Below, piece after piece: positions 1 through 4,651 of a stretch of 6,351 nucleotides of DNA (positions are counted from its first letter, which is position 1; every line of letters begins with the position of its first letter). The DNA lies in the NCBI GenBank assembly GCA_003221825.1, contig QHUE01000142.1, positions 1-6,351 on the forward strand, given 5' to 3'. The position numbers were made by a program, and so were the translations under genes. This DNA comes from Gemmatimonadota bacterium. GTDB lineage: Bacteria > Gemmatimonadota > Gemmatimonadetes > Gemmatimonadales > GWC2-71-9. The notes under the pieces are model-generated. The model ran no database searches and was not told where the DNA came from. It saw only the letters and a program-made list of their open reading frames with translations.

Positions 1-848
1 CGCGTGTACTCGCCGCCCAGAATGCGCTCGTAGTGGCCGGCCTCGATCCAGCGCTGCAGCTCGGCGGCGCGCAGCGTGTTGAAGGGATGCGTGCGGTCGA
101 GCGTATTCAGGATCTGGAAAATCCGGTCGAGCGGCCCGCCGGACTCCTCGTACTCCTTGGCCTGCACGAGGAAGGCGTTGAGGTCCATCTGCTTCATGTC
201 GCCGCCGCCGGCCATCTTGAGATACATGCGCATGGCGGCGTTCGGATCCTGGGTGGCGAGCAGCCCCGCGCGATCCGACGAGAGCTCGCTCTTCCGGAAC
301 CACTCGAGCAGCGCGATCCGGATCGGCAGCAGCGCGATGCCGGCCAGAAACGGCAGGGTGGAGAAGCTGAAGTTGAGGATCAGGATCAGGATGGTCACGT
401 AGAGCGCATGTCCGCTCATCACGTGGCCCAGCTCGTGGCCCAGGAGCGTCCGCATTTCGTCGTCATCGAGCAGCTTCAGCGCCCCCGAGTTGATCACGAT
501 GAAGGGGCGGTCCATCCCGTAGGCGCCGGCGTTGACGAAGGGCGTCTGGGATACGAACAGATCGGGCCGCGGGTCCCAATCCATCGTCGTCAGCACATCG
601 GTGTACAGCTCGTTGAGGCGCGGGAACTGCTGCGGCCCGACGCGCACGGCGTCGGCCTGGAAGAGCAGCCGGATGCCGCGCTCGCCGATGAATCCGTAGA
701 TCTTCTTCACCACCTGGTCGAACCCCGGAATCGCGCGCAGCGACTGCAGCGCGGCGCGGTCGGCCGGATGCTCCCACGAGACGGGGGCGATCTGGGTCAA
801 GACTTTCCGCGGACGCGCGGCGGGAAGGTTATTCGTTGGTTGGGTCAT
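1..848 (-). CDS. M48-family zinc metallopeptidase (C-terminus cut by window edge)
   Basis: Reading from the ATG at 848 gives 282 open codons with no stop before the window edge, so the C-terminus is missing. The zinc-binding motif HELGH lies at residues 138-142, with H138 and H142 as ligands and E139 as catalytic base. The downstream ExxxD motif (E188, D192, in SELSSDRAG) supplies the third ligand, as in M48 (Ste24/HtpX-like) peptidases. The stretch before the motif (PFVNAGAYG, then PFIVINSGAL) is the usual M48 lead-in. A hydrophobic segment at about 151-183 lies between the two zinc motifs and probably forms a membrane hairpin. There is no signal peptide and no N-terminal membrane segment, which argues against classical HtpX. 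M48 enzymes generally degrade membrane or envelope proteins; the substrate here is unknown. The start is supported by AGGAG six bases upstream. The gene lies downstream of, and co-directional with, the trans-sulfuration gene. Confidence 0.9.
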   Translation of the reverse strand, partial: MTQPTNNLPAARPRKVLTQIAPVSWEHPADRAALQSLRAIPGFDQVVKKIYGFIGERGIRLLFQADAVRVGPQQFPRLNELYTDVLTTMDWDPRPDLFVSQTPFVNAGAYGMDRPFIVINSGALKLLDDDEMRTLLGHELGHVMSGHALYVTILILILNFSFSTLPFLAGIALLPIRIALLEWFRKSELSSDRAGLLATQDPNAAMRMYLKMAGGGDMKQMDLNAFLVQAKEYEESGGPLDRIFQILNTLDRTHPFNTLRAAELQRWIEAGHYERILGGEYT

Positions 849-854
849 GCCTAT

Positions 855-859
855 CTCCT
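855..859 (-). promoter_or_regulatory. Strong Shine-Dalgarno for the M48 peptidase
   Basis: On the minus strand this reads AGGAG, six bases before the ATG at 848, which is ideal spacing. It fixes the start of the peptidase gene. It is the clearest ribosome binding site in the window; the trans-sulfuration gene and the response regulator have weak or none. Confidence 0.8.
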
Positions 860-869
860 GATTGGATTC

Positions 870-886
870 CCACACGTACGGTGTGG
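870..886 (-). repeat. Small inverted repeat (6-bp stem, 5-base loop) in the intergenic spacer
   Basis: CCACAC and GTGTGG are separated by five bases and form a perfect 6-bp stem in the leader of the M48 gene, about ten bases upstream of its Shine-Dalgarno. There is no following T-run, so it is not an intrinsic terminator. It could be an mRNA hairpin in a read-through transcript from the upstream gene, or a protein-binding site. The stem is short enough to be chance. Confidence 0.3.
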
Positions 887-907
887 CGAACCCCGTGTTT
901 CGAGTAG

Positions 908-927
908 GGGCGCAGCATGCTGCGTCC
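908..927 (-). repeat. Near-palindrome just after the trans-sulfuration gene stop
   Basis: The core CGCAGCATGCTGCG (911-924) is a perfect 14-base palindrome, extended by two more G/C pairs beyond one mismatch. It begins five bases after the stop codon of the minus-strand gene. In minus-strand RNA it would fold as a 5-bp stem with a CATG loop, an A·C mismatch and two more pairs. No T-run follows, so a rho-independent terminator is not supported. It may stabilise the mRNA 3' end, act as a weak attenuator, or be a binding site. Confidence 0.35.
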
Positions 928-932
928 GTACA

Positions 933-2102
933 TCAATCATCAGCCAACGCCTGATCTAAATCGCCGATCAGGTCCTCGACATCTTCGATCCCGACCGACA
1001 GGCGCACCAGGCTGTCGGTCAGCCCCATGCGGCGCCGCATCTCGGCGGGCACGCTGGCGTGCGTCATGGACGCCGGGTGCCCGATCAGGCTCTCGACACC
1101 ACCCAGCGATTCGGCCAGCGCGAAGATCTTCGTGCGCTCCACGAACCGGCGGGCGAAGGCCGTGTTGCCGAGCTCGATGCTGAGCATCCCACCGAACCCT
1201 TTCATCTGCCGCGCCGCGAGCTCGTGTTGCGGGTGGGACTTGAGCCCCGGATAGTACACGCGCTCGACCCGGGGGTGCTTGTCCAGCCATTCGGCGACGC
1301 GCCGGCCGTTGACGTCGTGCTGGCGCATGCGCAGCGCCAGCGTCTTGGTGCCGCGCAGCGCGAGCCAGCAGTCGAACGGTCCCGGCACCGCGCCCGAGGA
1401 GTTCTGGATGAAGCCGATGCGCTCGGCGATGTCGTCGCGGGTCGTGACGAGCATGCCGCCGACCATGTCGGAATGGCCATTCAGGTACTTCGTCGTCGAG
1501 TGCAGGACGATGTCGGCGCCGAACTGCAGCGGCTGCTGGAAGAAGGGCGTCGCGAAAGTGTTGTCCACGACGAACAGCGCTTTGGCCGTGCGGGCGATCT
1601 CGCCCGTCGCCGCGAGATCGCACAGCCGCATCATCGGATTGGTCGGCGTCTCGGCATACACGATCTTCGTATTCGGCGTGACGGCCGCGGCGACGGCTTT
1701 CGCATCGCCGCCGTCCACGAACGTGAACGTCAGGCCGAGGCGCGACCAGATGTGCGTCATCTGCCGGTGCGACCCACCGTACACATTCTCGCCGCTCACC
1801 ACGTGATCACCGGCCGACAGCAGCTTCATCACCGCATCGAGCGCCGCTAACCCCGAGCCAAACGCGAATCCATGGAGGGCGCCTTCGAGCGCGGCGACAT
1901 TGCGCTCGAGCGCCTCGCGCGTGGGATTGCGCGTGCGGGCGTACTCGTAGCCCTTGTGGCGGCCGAGTCCTTCCTGGATGTAGGTGGACGTCTGGTAGAT
2001 GGGGCCCATGACGGCACCGCTGAGTGGATCACCCGCGTAGCCGGCGTGGACGGCGCGTGTCGCAAAGCGGCGCGATAGGTCGTGTTCGGCGACTCGCGTC
2101 AT
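933..2102 (-). CDS. metB: PLP-dependent trans-sulfuration enzyme, cystathionine gamma-synthase/lyase type
   Basis: This 389-residue protein is full length for the Cys/Met-metabolism PLP family (about 380-400). The Schiff-base lysine is K205 in HSTTKYLNGHSD. Other family marks are Y54 and R56 (YEYARTRNPT, phosphate contacts from the neighbouring subunit), the GSGLAA loop at about 82-87, Y108 (ENVYGG, stacks on PLP), D180 (VVDNTFATP, binds the pyridine nitrogen), ESLGGVESL at about 331-339, and R367 (LVRLSVGIED, substrate carboxylate). The enzyme is cytosolic and acts in homocysteine/cysteine interconversion, making or cleaving cystathionine. Sequence alone does not separate gamma-synthase from gamma-lyase or O-acetylhomoserine sulfhydrylase, so the symbol is tentative. 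The ATG at 2102 has no good Shine-Dalgarno, but the N-terminus (RRFATRAVHAG) matches the normal family start. The gene is divergent from the response regulator and 84 bases upstream of the M48 peptidase. Confidence 0.9.
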   Translation of the reverse strand: MTRVAEHDLSRRFATRAVHAGYAGDPLSGAVMGPIYQTSTYIQEGLGRHKGYEYARTRNPTREALERNVAALEGALHGFAFGSGLAALDAVMKLLSAGDHVVSGENVYGGSHRQMTHIWSRLGLTFTFVDGGDAKAVAAAVTPNTKIVYAETPTNPMMRLCDLAATGEIARTAKALFVVDNTFATPFFQQPLQFGADIVLHSTTKYLNGHSDMVGGMLVTTRDDIAERIGFIQNSSGAVPGPFDCWLALRGTKTLALRMRQHDVNGRRVAEWLDKHPRVERVYYPGLKSHPQHELAARQMKGFGGMLSIELGNTAFARRFVERTKIFALAESLGGVESLIGHPASMTHASVPAEMRRRMGLTDSLVRLSVGIEDVEDLIGDLDQALADD

Positions 2103-2120
2103 GGCCGGAACGTAAGGGCG

Positions 2121-2139
2121 GCTTCCCCATGGGGCAAGC
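2121..2139. repeat. Imperfect palindrome in the divergent promoter region
   Basis: GCTT-CCCC-AT-GGGG-C-AAGC forms two 8-base arms around a central AT, with one extra C in the right arm. The inner CCCCATGGGG is perfect. It sits in the 56-base gap between the two divergent genes, immediately upstream of the -10 of the plus-strand promoter and over the place where a -35 would lie. This is a typical operator position, but no regulator can be named from the sequence. Confidence 0.35.
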
Positions 2140-2141
2140 GA

Positions 2142-2147
2142 CCTATA
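2142..2147 (-). promoter_or_regulatory. Candidate -10 for the trans-sulfuration gene
   Basis: On the minus strand this reads TATAGG. It would place a transcription start near 2135 and give a leader of about 30 bases before the ATG at 2102. No TTGACA-like -35 is visible at 16-18 bases. It shares its TATA with the plus-strand -10 candidate. This is a weak call, made because the gene needs a promoter in this short gap or inside the neighbouring gene. Confidence 0.25.
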
Positions 2148-2149
2148 CT
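2144..2149 (+). promoter_or_regulatory. Candidate -10 (TATACT) for the response regulator operon
   Basis: TATACT matches the sigma-70-type -10 TATAAT at five of six positions and stands out in GC-rich surroundings. The hexamer 17 bases upstream (GCTTCC) is a poor -35, so an activator or an extended contact may be needed. The predicted transcription start is about 2155-2157, only a few bases before the ATG at 2159. The regulator mRNA would then be leaderless or nearly so, unless translation starts at 2177. Confidence 0.45.
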
Positions 2150-2158
2150 TTGCGGTCC

Positions 2159-3244
2159 ATGCCGCCGTTCTCCGGAATGCGCTGCCTCGTCGTCGACGAC
2201 GAGCCTCGCCTGCGCCGCGTGCTCGTGCGCCTGCTGGAAGGAGAGGGGTTCGCCTGCGCCGAAGCCGGCTCCGGCGTCGAGGCGCTGCAGGAACTCGAGA
2301 AAGGCGCCGTCCCGCTCGTCATTTCCGATTTGCGCATGCCGGAAATGGACGGCGTGACACTCCTCCGCGAAATCATCACGCGGTGGCCGGACACGGCCGT
2401 CATCGTCGTCACCGCCGTAGCCGAAGTGGAGAGCGCGGTCGCCTGCTTGCAGATGGGGGCGCTCGACTACGTCGCCAAGCCGTTTCATCTGGACGAAGTG
2501 CGCGCCCGCGTCTCGCAGGCGCTCGACAAACGCCGCCTCCTCATCGAGAACCGCGACTATCAGCAAGGTCTCGAGGAGCGCGTCGAGATGCAGGCGCGGC
2601 GCATCGAAGAGCTGTTTCTCGAGGGCGTGCACGCGCTCGTCTTCGCGCTCGAAGCGAAGGATGCGTATACCCGCGGTCACTCGATGCGCGTCGCCAATTA
2701 CTCCGTCGAGATCGCCCACGCGATGGACCTCGACAAGGATCTCATTGATACGATCGCACTCGGCGCCGAGCTCCACGATGTCGGAAAGATCGGCGTCAGT
2801 GAATCGGTCCTGCACAAGGCGGGCAAGCTCTCCGACGCCGAATACCGCCACATCATGGAGCATCCGGTGATTGGCGCGCGCATTCTGGGGCCGCTGATGC
2901 GCGACGCGCCCGGCGCGCTTTCGATTGTGCGCTCGCACCATGAGCGGCTCGACGGCACGGGATTGCCTGACCGCCTGAAAGGGGACGCGATCCCGTTCGA
3001 AGCGCGCCTCGTCAGCGTGGCGGACGCGTTCGACGCGATGACGAGCGTGCGGCCCTACCGCCCGTCCCTCTCGGTTCAGCACGCGATGCGCGAGCTGCAG
3101 GAAGGGCAGGGCGTGCAGTTCGATCCCGACATCGTGAAAGCGTTCCTGCGGGCCTTCTCCGAGGGGACGTCGCTGCCCATTCCGACGCCGCAGCTGCAGC
3201 CCTTGCGCTTGCCAACGCGGGCGATGGAAGCACGCCGCGCCTGA
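2159..3244 (+). CDS. Response regulator with HD-GYP-type output domain (RpfG-like)
   Basis: From the ATG at 2159 the protein has 361 residues. Residues 7-125 form a receiver domain: acidic D13/D14, phospho-acceptor D57 (ISDLRMPEMDG), T85 and K107 (VAKPF). A charged helical linker, probably coiled coil, spans about 118-160. An HD-GYP domain follows, with putative metal ligands H174, H206/D207 (LHDVGKIG), H235, H260/H261 and D289 (VADAFDAMTS). HD-GYP proteins typically hydrolyse c-di-GMP when the receiver is phosphorylated. The signature here is HHERLDGTGLP, so GYP is changed to GLP. The last 25 residues are proline-rich and unassigned. No DNA-binding domain is present, and no partner kinase lies in the window. 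The start is uncertain: the frame is open upstream to 2024 and an ATG at 2129 exists, but TATACT at 2144-2149 favours 2159 or 2177. The mutase gene follows after 24 bases. Confidence 0.9.
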   Translation: MPPFSGMRCLVVDDEPRLRRVLVRLLEGEGFACAEAGSGVEALQELEKGAVPLVISDLRMPEMDGVTLLREIITRWPDTAVIVVTAVAEVESAVACLQMGALDYVAKPFHLDEVRARVSQALDKRRLLIENRDYQQGLEERVEMQARRIEELFLEGVHALVFALEAKDAYTRGHSMRVANYSVEIAHAMDLDKDLIDTIALGAELHDVGKIGVSESVLHKAGKLSDAEYRHIMEHPVIGARILGPLMRDAPGALSIVRSHHERLDGTGLPDRLKGDAIPFEARLVSVADAFDAMTSVRPYRPSLSVQHAMRELQEGQGVQFDPDIVKAFLRAFSEGTSLPIPTPQLQPLRLPTRAMEARRA

Positions 3245-3268
3245 TTCGCGCATTAAATTGAGCGTTCC

Positions 3269-4651
3269 ATGTCCGACACTCTGATGATCAGTGTGTCCGG
3301 CGTCCGAGGACTGGTTGGCACGGACCTCACGCCCGAAGTCGTCGCCCGCTGGGCGGCAGCTTTTGGCACATGGGCAAAATCGGGGATGGGGGACGGGGGA
3401 AGAGGGAAGGGTAAATCGCGTGTCGTTCTGGGCCGCGATGCGCGCACATCAGGCCCGATGTTCGCACAGGCGGCGACGGCCGGCCTGCAGTCGGTCGGGT
3501 GCCATGTAATCGATCTGGGCTTAGTTGCCACTCCCACGGTACAACTGGCGGTCGAGCACCACAGGGCCGCCGGCGGCATCATTCTCACCGCCAGCCACAA
3601 TCCCATCGAATGGAACGCGCTCAAGTTCGTGGGTCCCGATGGCATCTTTCTTGATATCGCAGCGGGCACTCGGGTCCGCGAGTTGGCGGCGGGCGACTCC
3701 CTGCCACGAGCCAATGTCACCGCCATCGGCGGTGTGAACGCAGATGCGGACGCAATCTCCCGGCATCTCGGCGCCGTGCTCGCGCTGCGGGGCGTGGATG
3801 TCCGCGCGATTCGGCGCCGCCGCTTCCGGGTCGCGCTCGATACGGTGCGCGGGGCCGGCGGAGCGTTGATGCCGGAGCTGCTCGAGCGGTTGGGTTGCCG
3901 CGTGAGCGCGATCAACCTGGAAACCGACGGCCTGTTTCCGCGGCCGCCTGAGCCGGTGCCCGAGAATCTGAAGGCCCTCGGCGCGCTGGTGCGACGGAAG
4001 AAAGCGGATATCGGGATCGCGGTCGATCCCGATGTGGACCGGCTAGCGATAGTCGACGAGAAAGGTCGAGCGATAGGAGAAGACTACACGCTCGCCTTTG
4101 CGATACGGGCCGTCCGGCCGTCGGGCCGTCAGACCGTCGTCTGCAATTTGTCGACGTCGCTAGTGGTCGAAGACGCCGCGCGAGAGTACGGCGCACGGGT
4201 GGTTCGTGCACCCGTCGGAGAGGCGCACGTCGCCCGCACGATCATCGCGCTGAAAGCGGTCATCGGCGGGGAAGGCAATGGTGGAGTGATGTACCCGGCG
4301 CTGCACGTTGGTCGCGATGCGCCGGTGGCCCTTACACTCGTGCTGGCCTTGCTCGCGCGGGAACGGGTAACGGTGAGTGCACTGGTCGCGCGCGCGCCGC
4401 GGTACACGATCGTGAAAGCCAAGGTGGAACGCGGGGCGCGGCTCGCATCGGTGTACGACGGGTTACGAAGACGGTTTTCTGATGCACAGACGGACACGCA
4501 GGACGGACTGCGGCTCGCGTGGCCGGACCGATGGTTGCATGTGCGGCCGTCGGGGACCGAGCCGATCATTCGACTGATTGCGGAAGCGCCATCGGGTGCC
4601 GACGCGGAACGGTTGATCGAAGAGGGGCGGCGGTTATGTGCGGCATCGTAG
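3269..4651 (+). CDS. glmM: Phosphoglucosamine mutase-like phosphohexomutase
   Basis: This 460-residue cytosolic enzyme is full length for the alpha-D-phosphohexomutase superfamily. The catalytic phosphoserine is S109 in LTASHNPIEWN. The Mg2+ loop is DPDVDR (D253, D255, D257, R258). The sugar-binding loop is GGEGNGGV (about 333-340), and the C-terminal phosphate-binding loop is RPSGTEPIIR (426-435). The N-terminus SVSGVRGLVG holds the conserved arginine (R13). The SHNPxEWN and GGEGNGG motifs resemble archaeal-type GlmM/phosphomannomutase more than E. coli-type GlmM, which has GEQSGH. Substrate is therefore inferred mainly from the adjoining glmS: glucosamine-6-phosphate to glucosamine-1-phosphate, toward UDP-GlcNAc. 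The start follows the regulator stop by 24 bases with a weak ribosome site, suggesting an operon. Residues 38-49 are a Gly/Lys-rich insert encoded by G-runs. Its 3' end overlaps glmS. Phosphomannomutase activity cannot be excluded. Confidence 0.88.
   Translation: MSDTLMISVSGVRGLVGTDLTPEVVARWAAAFGTWAKSGMGDGGRGKGKSRVVLGRDARTSGPMFAQAATAGLQSVGCHVIDLGLVATPTVQLAVEHHRAAGGIILTASHNPIEWNALKFVGPDGIFLDIAAGTRVRELAAGDSLPRANVTAIGGVNADADAISRHLGAVLALRGVDVRAIRRRRFRVALDTVRGAGGALMPELLERLGCRVSAINLETDGLFPRPPEPVPENLKALGALVRRKKADIGIAVDPDVDRLAIVDEKGRAIGEDYTLAFAIRAVRPSGRQTVVCNLSTSLVVEDAAREYGARVVRAPVGEAHVARTIIALKAVIGGEGNGGVMYPALHVGRDAPVALTLVLALLARERVTVSALVARAPRYTIVKAKVERGARLASVYDGLRRRFSDAQTDTQDGLRLAWPDRWLHVRPSGTEPIIRLIAEAPSGADAERLIEEGRRLCAAS
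3382..3411 (+). other. G-quadruplex-type tract of five G-runs inside the mutase gene
   Basis: Five G-runs of 4, 5, 5, 3 and 3 bases are separated by AT, AC, AAGA and AA, a strong match to the G3+N1-7 quadruplex pattern on the coding strand. It encodes the Gly-rich stretch GMGDGGRGKG (residues 39-48), between the first helix (AFGTWA) and the strand RVVLGRDART. The insert looks non-essential to the fold. Because it is on the coding strand, it could also form in the mRNA, about 115 bases after the start codon. Confidence 0.6.
4108..4139 (+). repeat. Imperfect 8-bp tandem repeat, four units, within the mutase gene
   Basis: Units starting at 4108, 4116, 4124 and 4132 share the pattern G(G/A)CCGTCN. 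The first three are identical over seven bases and the fourth differs at one position. They encode RAVRPSGRQTVV, a loop and strand just before the conserved NLSTS segment. The period of eight is not a multiple of three, so gain or loss of one unit would shift the frame. The reading frame is intact here. Confidence 0.5.
4621..4627 (+). promoter_or_regulatory. Shine-Dalgarno for glmS inside the mutase gene
   Basis: AGAGGGG lies eight bases before the ATG at 4636 and within the last codons of the mutase gene. It supports independent or coupled re-initiation at glmS while ribosomes finish the upstream gene. Confidence 0.5.

Noticed and set aside
33..959. A 308-codon open frame on the plus strand
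   Set aside because: It lies opposite the M48 peptidase, whose HELGH and ExxxD motifs are on the minus strand. Its product shows no recognisable domain, and such antisense frames are common at high GC.
1059..1850. A 263-codon open frame on the plus strand
   Set aside because: It is antisense to the PLP enzyme, which has complete catalytic motifs. The predicted protein is Arg/His/Gln-rich with no family features.
2103..2158. Possible SAM riboswitch ahead of the trans-sulfuration gene
   Set aside because: The gap is only 56 bases, too short for known SAM riboswitch classes, and no matching stems are seen.
2099..3253. A 384-codon open frame on the minus strand
   Set aside because: It covers the response regulator almost exactly in antisense and has no recognisable motif. 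It is a by-product of high-GC codon bias.
3245..3268. A terminator or separate promoter between the regulator and mutase genes
   Set aside because: There is no stem with a T-run. TTAAAT at 3253-3258 is weakly -10-like, but no -35 accompanies it and it would leave almost no leader.
4560..4635. Possible glmS ribozyme/riboswitch upstream of glmS
   Set aside because: The region is coding sequence of the mutase, including its conserved RPSGTEP segment. There is no untranslated leader to hold the ribozyme.
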